DNA of 64,000 nucleotides from Sinohyriopsis cumingii (GCA_028554795.2 CM068838.1:129925428-129989427); one strand, 5' to 3'. Positions 16,918 to 30,999 are shown, numbered from the stretch's first letter. Notes: generated by a model not told the origin, from the letters alone. A program made the numbers and translations.

Positions 16918-16927
16918 CTTTACTACT

Positions 16928-16933
16928 TTGGTG
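16928..16933. repeat. 6-bp target-site duplication, right copy (TTGGTG)
   Basis: Directly abuts the last base of the element and is identical to 300-305. Confidence 0.95.
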
Positions 16934-17217
16934 CAAGTTCAATTATTTTTTCCCCACTCACTCCACATACTTTCCCGTATTATCTCCTTTTTTAGAAAAG
17001 GGGAGATTTCGATGACATTGTGCACCATTATTCTTTTAGAAGGCGATGATTGTATTGGTAATTCACTACTTTGCTAATGATTAATCAGTGGAAATTCACC
17101 ACAGATTTAGATAGTATACAATCGACAGCATACTTTGAAATACAACCTATGTTGAAACAATGTTGATATTATGCGTACTAATGCGCTATGGGCGGATCGC
17201 ACATATATACCATTAGT

Positions 17218-17420
17218 TATGGTAAATGCTAACTGTTTTATACCACATTTTAAAGCCATGTTAATTTTAATCTGTGTGGTAATATATATAATATGCATAT
17301 TTATGCATAATATAAATAATGGTAAATGCTAACTGCTTGATACCAACACTTTAAAAGTCATGTTTTATTTGTCTAAAATCTATGTGGCAAATTATATAGA
17401 TACTTTGCCCAGCGTGCTGT
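17218..17420. repeat. two diverged tandem copies, period about 102 bp
   Basis: GGTAAATGCTAACTG recurs at about 17220 and 17322, followed by similar TTTTAAA..CATGTT and CTGTGTGG/CTATGTGG segments. Confidence 0.6.
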
Positions 17421-18750
17421 CAAATGCTTGTTCATTACATTTAAAAGTAGATCTTTGTGACCAGGTTGAAACTATGTTTTGCATTAGTTATTAATGTAAC
17501 GTACAATTTAAAAATAAATATATCGCACTTATTCATAAAATTCAATTAACGTACTCATTCAGTATTCACATATTTACTTTTAAAGATTTAAAGACTTGGT
17601 ATGCTTCTGAAATTTCTTATTTGGGAATTTAAAGTAAAATATTCTTGTCTAAATTCGGTTATTATTCTCTCTGGGATTTCAATCAACATTTTTACATTTC
17701 GGGCTGCTTTAATCAGTTCATGCAGCGCCAAGCAGTCGTTGAGTGTAGAACTTTATATTACGTGAATGGAATTGATAACCCTTTAGCCTAGATGTGTACT
17801 TTACAAAATGACGCTAAAATCGGTCAGCAAGTTCTTCCATAATGAGTCTTTTTTCTTTTACACTGACTTTATTGCCTACCTTTATGGCATTGTTTTGCTT
17901 GAAAAAACGAGTTTCTAATTCATAAATAGCCGTTATTAAATCAATTATTTATGGAGTGTTTCCAACAAGAATTAATTATAAATCATTCTATCCGTTATGT
18001 TTCTTGCCAACTATTCATATCAAAATAGGTTATCATTTTATATAAAAAATATGTAAATTACTTTTGCGTGCAATTTCAAATCGAATATTGAAACCTGAGG
18101 AGGGAGCAGATGGTTTAACGTTTATTGACAAATAAACATTCCATGACACTAATCTGGACGTTTAACTATAAATGATTAGTCGTACAAAGCCCAAAGGGTC
18201 AGTAGTCTATTATACACTTTCGGAAACAAGTAAGTTGTGGCCCTTTGCCGTATTATTTTGATAAAAACAGATAATTAGATCAATAGAGCGATTTTGAACA
18301 AGGCTTCTTTCTGTCCTATATATGTTATGTACCAAGATAAGTAATACATACCAAAAGAAGACCTTTCCACGATCACGCCAAAACGCTTTAATGTATAGCG
18401 GGCATATATGTTTTAATACTTTTCGAATCAGATTGAAATACAAGACACCACAATGAAATTTGCATCTATTTGGTCGTCAAGTATTCATCCTTTCATAGTG
18501 GCATTTTGTCTGTTCGAATGCTTATATGTTAGTTCATAAAAGCGTGTATTAATGCTTCCTTTGCGGACTTATCCTTTTTGTACTCCTATTATTTATTAAC
18601 AAGACTACGACACTTTATTGACAGTTGCACACAAATACAAAACGGAGGATGTAATATTGCAATGTAGATCGTACATTTGGGGCAGGGCAATCGATAGGAA
18701 ATAACATCTGTCGTTCGCGCGTATGGCAAGGAGGAGTGAACTACCACGAT

Positions 18751-18999
18751 GCATGTATGATGACATAAGCTTGTGAGGATGCATATGAAACAAGATAAAA
18801 TCGCGAAGATGACTATATGATGACATATGCTTGTGAGAGATGCATATGAAATGACATAAGCTTGCAGAGATGAACATACTAAATAAATGACATAACATTG
18901 TAAAGATGCATATGAAATGACATAGGATTGCAAGAATGCATTTAAAATGAATTAGATTGCGAAGTTGCATACTAGACAACACAGGATTGCGACTTCGCA
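18751..18999. repeat. 30-bp minisatellite, about eight units
   Basis: Units follow GCATATGAAATGACATAAGC plus TTGCAGAGAT with drift; most are 29-31 bp and one is 36. Each unit resembles its neighbours, as in a slippage-derived array. Minus-strand frames across it are artefacts of the repeat. Confidence 0.75.
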
Positions 19000-21900
19000 T
19001 ACATGATGATATACGGCATCAAACAGACTAACTTATTTTTCGTCCTCACTGACGCATTTCTTAGCAAGAATATTATTTCGTTATTATGCACACAAATCAA
19101 TTTCAAATTATGAAAACCTGTTCCTATTTGTATAGTCCCATGATGATATAGTTTATGTACATTTTAAGTCATACTTCCCTTCCGAGATACAACAGTATTT
19201 GTACCGATTCTATTATTATGGTTTGCAAATGTATGAATGGGTCTGTGATTTTGCCTTTGTCTTAAGTCCTTTTTTTAACCCTATAATCTTGTTTAAGGAG
19301 TGTTATCTTCACTTGAAAATCATCCAAAAGTTCCGGGTAAAAATGTTCATTCCGGCATCAGAACACTGAAAAAGACTCCTCAAAATGAGCACAAGAATAC
19401 ATTTATGTTGTAGGAACCTTTCCTTGTACGAGTCATGATGTTTGGTCTCATACTAACTTGAATCATATGTGAGTCATCTATAATTCATCCTTTTCTCACA
19501 TAGAACTAATAGTGATAATCGTGGTTCTATTTCTGTAAATAATTTACAGATGTGCAATCAGCAGACTATTTCATTTTGACCTTTTCTTGTTAGATAGCAT
19601 GGTGTCTAGTCGATCAATACGACATTCTCAAAGATAGCCCCCCCCCCCCCAAACACATTACTCCGAATTAGAATAGGAACATTTTCTTACAAAATTAAAA
19701 AAAATGCGTTCTTCCTCCGTTTTTCCGATGATACTTCGAGAAACCCATTAGAATATTTTAATGACATTTCAAGCTCCAGGGGATCCATTACTTCTTTTAT
19801 AAGTCGTACATCCAGAGTAAATTGATTTCTTTAAAAAAAATCAAGAAAGCTACAAGCAATCCACTAGTCATTGCAAATTTCAGAGATATTTTAATTCAGT
19901 ACGCGCAGTTACCATATTTACTATGATTGAGTAATATATGGCTCATCTACAGAACGCAGCACTTCCAGATAGTGAACGGTATGATATGAAGGTTTCTCTG
20001 ACTGATATCCTGATTGTACAGAGGAATTGTGGTGATTCGTTGGTTTAGACGTTGGTCTTGCCACCAGCAAGTTGCTAATTCCGTTCACACAACCAGATCA
20101 GTTATAAGGATTGGCAAACGTGTTTTGTCAGTGGTAAAGCCAGTTTACTCCGCTTGACTTCAGACGATGTTTACACACTTCATAGTGTTGCTGTACCGAA
20201 ATCCCCCTCTTCTAATAGCCACCACAAAATACAAAAGAAACAATAGCAAACTTGGTTAAACATAACATACCAATGTAATAATTAATGGGTTTGTAGAGAG
20301 CTAGAATTTTTAAGTGTCACTCACTAAAATATGCAATCATGTGTCTTATGCTAAGACATCATCTGAGATAAAGAATATCTCTCAATGTCAAGCGGGCAAA
20401 TACAGGACAAAAGGACAGACCAAATGAAATGTGAACGTTTGGAAGAAAGGATCAGAGAGGTGCAATTAGAAGAAATATATCAATTAATTTAGCTACTGGA
20501 ATAAATAGACGAATTGGTGGTCCCGCATATTTTATAAACGAAAATAAACATGGTCTGGGTTTATCTGCTGCGTACATCATTACCTAAAGTGTGTGTTTTA
20601 TGTTCTTGGTAATTTTCAAATGGCGAATTTATTTCCCTTTCTGTGGCAAGTGCAACATTCTACTAGTGGGGTCACAATTTCTCCAGCCGATGTTTTATTA
20701 CATCCATGCATATGTCGTGCTATATTTCTGTATAATAATTATAATGATGAGGAGTTTGTATAGCGCCTAATCTTTAGAAGCACTAAGCGCTTTATATTAT
20801 TAGGCAACACCTAAAACATAAAATACATATAATGACATGATTACAAAACAACAAACATGATGAAATAAGAAAACATTAAACATGCTGAAAATATTTAAGG
20901 TAGGGCACATTATTAGGTCTTTAAGTTTGTTCTTGCGGTCGAAATAGGAGAGTTTTAAGAGAACTCTTGAATGAGATAACTGTCTGTGTCTAAGTTCAGT
21001 GGGCAATTCGTTCCACGTTGCTGAGCCCTGTTATGCAAAAGAACGCTGTCCATATGGCTTCGTTTTCGTAGTGGGAATAACGAGTATACGATTGTCAGAT
21101 GAGGAGCGCAAGTATCTTGCTGGTGTGTACACTTAGGTGAGGTCGGATATGTATGTTGGACTGGAGTCCGTCAGTGAAACGTAGCACAGAGAACAAATGT
21201 TGTGTTGGATTCTGGATTGAATGGATAGCCAGTGTATGGTACAGAGCAGGGGGAGAATTTATATTGTATGCAGTTGTAAGGCATATGAGCCTTGTCATGA
21301 ATCGTTCCACTTTTTGGATACGATCTTCAGATGTAGAGGTATATGATAGTGTTGTGAACTAGGGTGTCAGAGATTACATATTCATTAAGTAACGTTCTCT
21401 AAGTATGGCGTCAATGGATTCACCACCTACATCATTTAATTATGTTACGGATGGCAAGATCCGGTTACTGTATTTTAAAATGGCATTTAATAGACAGAGA
21501 TGTTCTATTTATTGAAAAAAGGTCTGTCATTTTGTTACCTGGTGATATGGAAATGAATATGGGCTGTATCATTAAATACAACGATTTTCAGAAATCCAGT
21601 ATCATATTTAAACAGGAACTAAACTCTGCGATGATATAGCCAAATAAGTCATACAATGGTCGCTCAACAATCGGTAACAGCATGACACAAATTGGTTAAA
21701 AACAAACAAGAACGCAACGCTATGAGAGTACTGCATTCTGTGGCCGATAGTGTGCCAGCACATCTTTTAATTTGATCAAACTCGTGCAAGTTGAAAGCGT
21801 ACACTGGCTATTTAGAAACTCAATAACAACGATATAAAAACAACAACAAATTTCATCGACAATGAAATAAAGAAACAAGCGAAATAATTTATTTAGATAT

Positions 21901-22921
21901 TCATAGTTGTGAGAGAGAATAAGGTCAAAGTGAAATTGTTTAATTATCTCTAGCTCTTCGAGAGGTTTGGTTTACGCCTTTCACCAAAAATGTGAGTAAC
22001 AAATTAGTTAATTCGAAGACGACCAACGTAACACGTTGGAAAAGGAACGAAAGAAAATTTCAACGAGTTTACAATAAGATGCCTATCATACTACCAAACA
22101 TTCCAGGTAATTCTCCTGCTGCTATATTGGCTGAACCAAACATGTAATCAATTAAATGTGTCTAGACCTTTTTGATCATCTTTTGAAAGTGATTTGATGG
22201 ATTTGATTGAAGTTTTTGGAGTTGGGAAAGCAAGATTAGGAAACCATAACTTCTTATCAAATTTTGTAATTTGGAAACAATAATTGTTGTTGTAGTCAAT
22301 GTGACCACTGCAACATAAGTTGTTATTGTTAAGCCCATTCATTAAACAGTTGCCTCAGCCTTCCACCTAATGGCGATTGTTGTTCTCACGTTAATCTAGC
22401 TTTTCCAACAGCTTCTCTTAAACGAATCGCAAACTGTGTTAGATGAACACTTTCTTGGGTTCGTTTACTTTGAACAATTTTCATATTTTTTTGTTGACTT
22501 TGTTATAACTCTTTGGTCATTTTACTTTTATAGCTCTTTAATCTTTAATTCCTAATAAATATTTCTTAATGGGAGGAAATAGGATTTTTAAATGATTCAG
22601 TAAAAGCAAAACCTTTAGATTTTCTTATTATTGCATGGCCATTGTTAGTAAAGGTAAATACAATATCCGGGATATAATCTAAGGCTATATTATACTATGC
22701 TAAATATAGATGGCGCTTTCTTCTGTCTGTTGCAGGTCAACATCAGCGGGTTTGACATTTTATGATTGGAGTACAAATCTCCATAGGCATGGAAAGTTTG
22801 TAAATTCGACGTTTTCTTTTGTTATTGTTTGTCTTGTTTGTCATTGTTTTCTAACATTGCCATTGATAAAGAGTAGCAACAGGAGATGATTTTTTTCCCC
22901 CTCATAGTTATAGAATATATA

Positions 22922-23665
22922 AAAATGGTATGATTTCTGCATAATTTGAGTGTGCATATTTCAAACTTGAACCCACCTTTATGATATGTTTTCAAATAAA
23001 TTCACAGAAAGCATTCAAACGGGTGTACCGTCCACCATTTTTAATCTTGGTTTGGGGCAGTTTTTGAAAATTCTTGACCTCTTGTTATTTCAAGCTGAAT
23101 TTTGCATATTTCTTACATATTTTATATAGAAATGTTTTGTGAACATTCAGCTTTACGACTAAATTGACTTTTTCTATGTTCCAGGTAATTCTAGTTCAGA
23201 AGCACCCCAGTGCCTTTTTATCCCCCCCCCCCAACGTTTTTGCATGAGATATATTTTTGAGTCATACACAAGTTGAAATTATATGTTGCTTTTAAAATGG
23301 AATGCTTTCTGCTTAATTTGAGTGTGTAAATTTAAAAAAATGAATCCAACTTTATATTTTTTCAGATAAATTCACAGGAAGCATTCAAACACATGTACCG
23401 TCCACCTTTTTTAATATTGGTCTATGGTCACTCTTTGAAAATTCTCGACCTCGTGTTATATCATGCTTGAAAGTTGAATATTTTTTACATATGGTTATAT
23501 ATAAATGTGTTGTGAACATTCAACTTCAAGAATAAATTCAATTTTTCTATGTTCCAGGTGCTTCTGAAGACTTTGTGCCTTTTATCACACGCCCCCTAAC
23601 ATATTTGCATGAAATAGCGTAATCATGAGTCATACCAAGTTGAAATAGTATGTTACTCTTAAAAT
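22922..23665. repeat. tandem duplication, period about 372 bp
   Basis: AAAATGG(T/A)ATG(A/C)TTTCTGC starts at 22922 and 23294. Both copies continue through ATTCAAAC..TGTACCGTCCACC, TGTGAACATTCA and TTTTTCTATGTTCCAGGT. A third copy appears to begin near 23660 and fades. Confidence 0.7.
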
Positions 23666-24469
23666 AAATAGTTTATATTCATTATATTGTTTTTGTACAT
23701 ATATACATTGATCTGAAATCACAGTTTAGTAAATAACAATGGCTATTTTATAATTTAGTTATCATAAGATATATTTGGTCAGTTTTCATAGCTATAAAAT
23801 AAAATCAGTGACAAAAGAACAAACATAAAAATAACTTACTTTGAATACTTCCACAATTCTACTTCTGTTTGTAGTTTTTCACCTCATGAAACAAACAACC
23901 CTGAAGAGAAAACAAATTGTATATTGATCAGGAAAACATGATATAATTTGAAAATGCTGCAGTCTGAACTTGCAAAAATTATATTTCTCTATTTAAAAAT
24001 TTGACAATAAATTTATTGTTGAACATTTGTGCATGAATTTGCTATTTTGAATTTTTGGCATTTTACTTGCCTTTAGCAATATTGATTTTTGACTCGAGAT
24101 AATGAAGTTAATAACTGGTCAATCACTCACTTTTATAACTTGTTTAAAGTGGTTTATAATACTGCATTTGACAATCAACATTCACGAACAAAACTTGTAA
24201 AATGTAAAACAAAACATGAAAATGTAAAATAAACTTGATCATGTGGATATAAAAGATCTTGGAACCTGTAAAAATAAAAAAAATGTTAAAAAAAGAGAAC
24301 TAAAAGCTAAACTGCAAAAGGTTGTGTTACAAACATGAGAAATGTTTGCATGAAGGGTTAGTATTATTAATCAATACAATCATAACATCGGCAAATATTC
24401 TGGAACCTGAAACAGAAATCTGAAATGGAATTTGAAGCAGCATAAGAAAATGTAACTGGTAAATATTCC

Positions 24470-24605
24470 AAATGATCATGCCTCTACCATGGTAACCAAA
24501 TGATTATGCTTCTACAATAACATGAAATGATCATGCTTTTGCCATAAACATGAAATGGTCCAGCTTCTACCATAAACATGAAATGATAATGCTTCTACCA
24601 TAAAA
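24470..24605. repeat. about 28-bp minisatellite, five units
   Basis: Repeats of AAATGATCATGCTTCTACCA with TAAACATG spacers and small changes in each unit. Confidence 0.65.
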
Positions 24606-25559
24606 ACGCATTAATGTAACTGGCAAGAATTGTCAAGCTTCAAGAAAACTAAAAACTGAACAATACACTGTTTGGAATAGTTGGTTATACGTTACGCAAA
24701 TAAGATGTATCTACAGTATTTTTGATTCAAATATGCTTTCTACAAAAAATCTCAGCATACATGTATACACATATAAAATGTTCCAAATGTAGCAATGGTT
24801 GAACAGACAAGTTATATCCACTGGACTTGTCTTCAGTAGCACTAAAACAATCCTCAGTAAGTAACAAGTACCAATACAATTCTCTTACGGGGCAATCACC
24901 ATAAACTGAACAAAAATCCAATCAGATAAAAATGAAAGTTCAATAAATTTAGTCTTCAGTGACACTTGATACTATCCTAGGAAAGCTGCAAGTAAAATTT
25001 AGTTGCGAGTCAGTTCCCACAAACTGAACAAAAATCCAGTTATAAAATATATTTCCATAATATACCCTAAGTAGAGGCAACCTGTTTGCCGTGGGTTGCG
25101 TCCCGTGTCGGGGGAGGAAAGGATCATGGTAGTTGAGCAGAGGCTTTCCATGCAATACACTACTTTGGCCTCTACTTCTCTTAGACGGGTGGTCGAGATG
25201 GACCCGGTTCCGACAAATCGGCTGGTCACGCCGAGCCCTAGGAAGTCTTTATTTACTCTCTCACCTTCTTTATCTGTCTCCTTGTATCTCTCTTGATACC
25301 ACCGTTGCCCTTATATTCTATTCCTTTATGTTTCCCTTTTCCAAGTCTTAGAAGACTTCCTAGAAGGCGGTGGCTTAACGGATCAAGGGGGGGGGGGTAA
25401 TTTTACCGACCTTAGAAATTGGCGACTTCAAGGTCAATCAAAGGTAATTTTATCAACTGAGTATGGCATCTGTGTATCCCTGGCACTTGAAAAGTGTCCC
25501 TTTGTTGGGCTCCTTGGTGGGTGGGGAGCACGGGTGCTGAATTTTTAATCTAGCCAATC

Positions 25560-26725
25560 ATGGATAATTCCAAAAAAATCAAAATAAAAGATTGAAACCC
25601 TTATCAGAGTCTGACGAAGAACCATGTAGTGTGGAGTCATTTCCACGCTTCATGGTCATACAGTCAAAAGATGCCACGAAACCTCTTGCCGCACTATCTC
25701 CATTTGTCATCGAAAAGACTATCACAGGATCGATTGGCACACCTAAAAGTGTTAAAAATTTGAAATCGGGTTGCCTTCTTATTGAGTTTGAGCGACGAGG
25801 TCAATCAGACAATATCAGGAAAGTGAAAACGTTCTTTGATATCCCAGTAACCTCATACGCTCACGCCACACTGAATACGTCCAAAGGTGTGATTCGCTGT
25901 CGTGATTTAGCTGGAGTCACCGACGCTGATATCATCGAAGGAATGAAAGATGAAGGTGTCATTGCAGTCCGACGAATACGTATTAAACGTAATAACAATC
26001 TGCAGGACACCAACACCACTGTACTCACCTTCGACAGGCCAACTGTACCCAAAGTGGTAAAAGTTGGCTTTTTGCAAGTAAAGGTAGAGATTTACATTCC
26101 CAACCCCCTTCGGTCTTATAAGTGTCAAAAATACGGCTATCACGAAGACCGCTGATCTAAAACCCAAATATGTGGCCAATACGGAGAAAATTCTGATCAG
26201 GAAGCTGACTGTAGAGTAACTCCGCATTGTGTCAACTGTGGAAAAGAGCACCACGCAAATTCCAAGGATTGCGATACCTGGAAACAGGAGAAGGAAATTC
26301 AGAGAGTAAAGTACACAAATAATATTACCTATCCAGAAGCCAGAAAACTTGTACAGGCGAAAACAGCCCATCCTGGCCCATCCTTCTCCACTGTAGTGAA
26401 GAGCAATCCTAAAACAACGAAGGACGCTCAAACACAAATAGAAGCACCCGATTCAACACCAAATTCAAACACCCCCCATTACCAAACTCAGAAAAACACG
26501 GCATCAATTCAGACTACATTTAATAATACCCAACCGCCGAAATCACCAAAAAGTAAAAAATCTCACGGAAACAGACAACAAAAGGGGTCAGATGACCCCA
26601 TCAGACTTTATAACAGGTTTGGATACATTGAGAGCATGGATGCAGAAGAATCTGCTCTATGCGCTCTAGGTAGCTCCAGACCTAACAACAAAAAATTCAC
26701 CCCCCTACTTCCTCCAGAGAAATAA
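25560..26725 (+). pseudogene. LINE copy A ORF1 (gag-like), decayed
   Basis: The ATG at 25560 is followed by a seven-A run (eight in intact copies), shifting the frame. The body is then open from 25592 to TGA at 26153-26155, which replaces a knuckle Cys codon. The last part resumes and ends at 26725. Same gag-like protein as in copy J. Confidence 0.8.
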
Positions 26726-26787
26726 CCAAAGAAATTCCCACTGCGAGAGGTCTAAACTAGCTCCACAGTCTTTAATTTAAATTTATA

Positions 26788-29700
26788 ATGAAAAACACTA
26801 TCATACAATGGAATTGTCGAGGACTTGAAGCAAATTACAATGATATTCTCCTGCTTTTAAACGAACATGATCCTGCGGTACTATGCCTTCAAGAAACATT
26901 CTTGAAAGATACGGACAATATCACATTTAAAAACTACTCCCTGTTTAACCCCTGCTCTCCAAATGTTGATAGGGCATCAGGAGGAGTTTCTGTTATTGTG
27001 AACAACAGAGCTCCTCATAGCTTCATTCTTTTAAATACCAATTTACAAGCCATTGCTGTAAGCGTCACTCTACATCGAGTGATTACATTTTGCTCTATTT
27101 ATTTACCACCAAACACTGACCTAGTACCAAAGGAACTCGACAGTCTTGTTCAACAGCTTCCCGCACCCTTTGTTTTACTCGGGGATTTTAATGCCCATAA
27201 CATTTTATGGGGATCAAATCATGTAAGTGACAGAGGTCACGAAGTTGAAGACTTTATTTCTAGACACGATCTGTGTCTATATAATATCGAAACACCTACA
27301 TATTTACACCAGGCACGGGTACATACACATGCATCGATTTGACAATTTGTTCTCCTTCTCTGCTTTTGGACTATGAATGGAAGGTCGCTGATGACCTTTA
27401 CAGCAGCGATCACTTCCCAATCTCCCTTGTAAATCATAACTCTACAATTGATGAAGTAATTCCACAATGGAATTTAAAGAAGGCCGACTGGGCAAAGTTC
27501 GAAACACTCTGTAAAACCAGGCTGAATGAGGATACAGTTTTCAATGTTAACGACCCTATTCAGCATTTTACATCTATTTTAACCGACATTGCAGAAGAAT
27601 CTATCCCCAAGTCCTCAACAAACTGTAAAAGAACCCTAAAACCTTGGGTCACTAAGTAATGTAAGGGAGCCATACGGCAACGCCGAGAAGCCTTGAAAAA
27701 ATTTGACAATCAACCGACGCCCGAGAATTTAAGTAAATATCGTATTCTCCGGGCCAAAGCTCGCCGCACAATCAAAGAAAGTAAACGAGCATCATGGATG
27801 AAATATGTTTCCTCTTTAAACTCTCGTTCCTCAATTAAGAAAGTTTGGGACACGATGCGCAAAATAAACGGAAAGAGAAAAGAATCCTTTCCGACATCTA
27901 AAAGTAAACAATAACATTCTTAGCTCAAAACGTGACATAGCAAATGTTCTTGCTGATACATTCTCTAAAAATTCGTCATCATCTAATTATTCCGAAGCCA
28001 TCCAAAAATTGAAAACTCAAAAAGAAAAGTCACGTTTAAAATTCACATCCAACAACTCGGAAAGCTACAACTAACTGTTTTCACTATCAGAACTTATGGA
28101 GGCTTTAGACAAGGCCCATGATACTTCCGCTGGGCCTGACAAAATACATTACCAGTTTTTAAAACATCTTCCAGAATCATCTTTAACATCTCTTTTGAAA
28201 CTCTTCAATGATTTATGGATTACTGGTAACCTACCTAAAATATGGAAAGAAGCAACAGTAATACCAGTTCCCAAACCCGGTAAAGATAACGAAGATCCTA
28301 CCAACTATCGACCTATTGCACTGACAAGTTGCATGTGCAAAACAATGGAACGAATGATCAATTCTCGGCTTGTATGGTACCTGGAAACTAACAATTTAAT
28401 ATCTCCTTTCCAATGTGGCTTTCGTTATGGACGGAGCACCAACGATCATCTGGTTAGACTAGAAACATTCATTCGCGATGCATTTATCAAGAAAGAACAT
28501 TTAGTAGCGGTTTTCTTTGATTTAGAAAAGGCCTATGACACAACTTGGAAGTACGGGATACTAAAAGACCTGCACGATCTAGGTCTAAAAGGCCGTCTGC
28601 CCTCTTTCATATCCAACTTCCTCTCCGACAGAGAATTCAAAGTACGAGTGGGCTCTACTCTCTCAGATTTGCACGAGCAAGAGATGGGTGTGCCCCAGGG
28701 CAGTATTTTATCTGTTACACTTTTCAATATCAAAATTAATAACATCACTAAGTGTTTGACTCCTGGTGTGGATTGCTCACTATATGTTGATGATTTTCTC
28801 ATATGTTATCGGTCAAAGCACATGCATACAATTGAAAGACAACTACAGCAAAATATCAACAAGATTCAAAATTGGGCTAGTACGAACGGTTTCAGATTCT
28901 CGAAATCAAAAACGGTATGTATGCATTTCTGTCAATTACGACGACACCACGATGAACCTAAACTCCTGCTGGACGGAACACCTATTCCAGTTGTTGAGGA
29001 AACAACATTTTTGGGTATTATCTTTGACAGAAAACTGACTTTTATTCCACACCTAAAAAACTTGAAAGCCAAATGCTTAAAAGCACTTGACCTACTTAAA
29101 GTAGTAGCGCACACTGACTGGGGTGCTGATAGAAAAGTCATCCTCAATTTATATAGAACGTTTATTCGCTCCAAACTAGACTATGGTTGCATTGTGTATG
29201 GTTCAGCCCGAAAGTCGTATCTTAAAATGCTTGATCCAATTCATCATCAGGGAATAAGACTGGCTCTGGTAGCATTTAAAACATCCCCGTGTGAAAGCCT
29301 TCTAGCTGAGGCGAATGAACCACCGTTATCACATCGTAGAGAAATGCTTTCCTCACAGTATGCTCTCAAATTAAAATCAAACCCTCTGAATCCTGCTTTT
29401 TCGGCTGTTTTTCAACCCAAATTCAAAACTTTATACGAAAATAAACCAAACGCCATACCTTCCTTTGGCATTAGAATGTCATCCAGCCTTGACACTACAA
29501 ATATAGATCTTTCTAACATTCAGAAAACGTCCAGCTCCGAAACACCACCCTGGCTACTTAAACAACCAAAAGTACGTTTTACGCTACACGATGGAAAAAA
29601 ATCCGACACAAACCCTTCTATCTTCCACAACTCTTACCAACTCCTCACCGAATTTAAAAACTATACCAGAATTTACACTGATGGATCAAAGGATGAGGAA

Positions 29701-29926
29701 AAGGCTGCTGCAGCCTTTGTTTGTGGAAATCACACAACGCAAGTTCGCTTACCAAATGGAGCATCAATTTTTACAGCCGAAATCAGAGCAATAGACCTTG
29801 CTCTGCAACATATAGAAAAGAAACATATTTTAAACAGTATCATCTTCTCCGATTAGCTATCAGTACTCCAGTCACTACACAATAGAAAACTGGAGTACCC
29901 ATTATTGAAGGACATACTCGTGAAAA
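26788..29926 (+). pseudogene. LINE copy A ORF2 (endonuclease-RT), decayed
   Basis: Starts at the usual ATG. A one-base loss near 27310, TAA at about 27657 and further breaks near 27914 and 28073 split the endonuclease and linker. A long open stretch, 28096-29856, keeps RT with YVDD and the first RNase H motifs before TAG at 29854-29856. The remainder is missing. Confidence 0.85.
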
Positions 29927-30025
29927 ATACCCATATCATGGGTGTGTTTTTACTTGTATTGCTCCTTGGTAATAAACCTATTCGATACAGACGTTTTAAT
30001 CATAGAACATTTTCTGTGGCGCTCT

Positions 30026-30033
30026 ATAGCCAT
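30026..30033. repeat. 8-bp target-site duplication of hAT, left (ATAGCCAT)
   Basis: Identical to 31000-31007 on the far side of the element. Eight-base duplications are the hAT hallmark. Confidence 0.9.
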
Positions 30034-30999
30034 TAGGGCTGTCAAAAATCACGAAAAACCAACCCGGGTACCCGTTGCGAAATTTAACGGGTACCCGGGT
30101 ACCCGTTAGCACATGAATGACATGTACAACCGTAGACCAACTAATTGTTATCCCCATTTCTTTAATATTTTATATGGCGATAGAGGCTAACCGTGTAATG
30201 CACTACTCGGTCTGATGCGTCCGCACCGATGTAGCTGCGAATGATCTGACCGCACGCTATTAATTAATAAATTTATTTAGAATGACCTTTGTACACAGAT
30301 GGTACGTATAATCCAACTTTTAATGATCACTGTGATCAGCCGCGTTAAATCCTTTAGAACACTCACCTTTTTTAAAGTACAAGTCCTTGTTAGAACAGAC
30401 CACGTTTATTCATCGGCTTTTGACCGCATATTTGAATTACCCACGCATGCGTGTAAAGCAGCTTTACCACATGTCAAGAGTAATGCGTTAAAACCGTCTT
30501 TGTGTGTGTGTGTGTGTGTGTGCGTGTGTGTGTGTGTGTACGAAGATTTCAAGGTGTCTAGGTAATAATTGTTCATAATATAAATTGTGGGATTTCTTCG
30601 ACATGTGTGTTCGGAAATCAAAGGTATCCATCTGGATTTCATTAAAAGAGCACGCAATGTACCGATCATTTAGTACCCACAATCAATAGTTACCGTCTAC
30701 AAAGAGGTTTATTACCTGTAGAACAATGCTATGTTTTAACCTTGGTATATAATGCCTCGGGGATAACGGTTTGTCCTGTTGCACAATGCCAATGAATTTT
30801 ATTAATCCAAACAGACTCTCTGATGTATTGTTTATTTATATTAAGCAGGGATCTGGTTTCTAATTAAAGCCATAGCTGTCACACCTGTTTGAAGTGGTTG
30901 GCGAGTGTGGCGATTTTTGTTTACGGGTACCCGCGTTTACGTTTCAATACCCGGGTTTTTCAATACGGTCGGGTACCCGAGTACCCGTTGACAGCCCTA
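30034..30999. mobile_element. non-autonomous hAT transposon, 966 bp
   Basis: Ends are TAGGGCTGTCAA and its complement, with many GGGTACCCG subterminal repeats at both ends (30063-30110 and 30925-30990), as hAT transposases often require. An 8-bp duplication flanks it. The interior has a (TG)n microsatellite (30501-30539) and no transposase ORF, so it must be mobilised in trans. Confidence 0.9.

Larger units (their letters stand above)
306..16927. mobile_element. complete Polinton/Maverick (adintovirus-like) element, 16.6 kb
   Basis: The element is bounded by inverted repeats and a perfect 6-bp duplication. It starts AGTAGTAAAG and ends with the exact complement. It carries the hallmark Polinton gene set: double jelly-roll capsid protein, penton-like protein, FtsK/HerA-type packaging ATPase, retroviral-type integrase with chromodomain, and protein-primed PolB. 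The adenovirus-like cysteine protease usually present was not found. Most genes are on the minus strand; two short ones near the right end are on the plus strand. By eye the two inverted repeats differ at about six of the first 290 positions, so the insertion is not very old. PolB, penton, integrase and the basic protein carry breaks, so this copy is probably not autonomous unless some are sequencing indels. Confidence 0.97.
16479..16927 (-). repeat. right terminal inverted repeat of the Polinton
   Basis: Reverse complement of 306-717, longer because of an expanded and interrupted (GT)n tract (16560-16639). The five 45-bp subrepeats are at 16693-16917. By eye about six substitutions separate the outer 290 bp of the two copies. 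Confidence 0.95.
16934..25067. other. host intergenic DNA without convincing genes
   Basis: AT-rich sequence. Open frames are short, overlap one another and lack recognisable domains. It contains the repeats listed separately, poly-C runs near 19640 and 23223, and a possible decayed short interspersed repeat near 20745-20810 (GTATAGCGCCTAATC with AAGCGCTTTA). No tRNA or rRNA was recognised. Confidence 0.6.
25068..29926 (+). mobile_element. LINE copy A (I-superfamily), 5'- and 3'-truncated
   Basis: It begins inside the 5' UTR (AAGTAGAGGCAACCTG) and ends inside the RNase H region at about 29926, where unrelated DNA follows. Contains decayed ORF1 and ORF2. Compared with copy J it has point stops, frameshifts and short indels. 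Confidence 0.85.

Noticed and set aside
18751..18999. Possible CRISPR-like array
   Set aside because: The whole unit repeats with no unique spacers; it is a minisatellite in animal DNA.
19638..19650. Poly-C runs as functional sites
   Set aside because: Simple homopolymers without partner motif; may also be sequencing artefacts.
20028..20095. tRNA-derived SINE head (GGTTTAGACGTTGG and TTCCGTTCACAC)
   Set aside because: A and B boxes match only loosely, no cloverleaf forms by eye, and no second copy is present.
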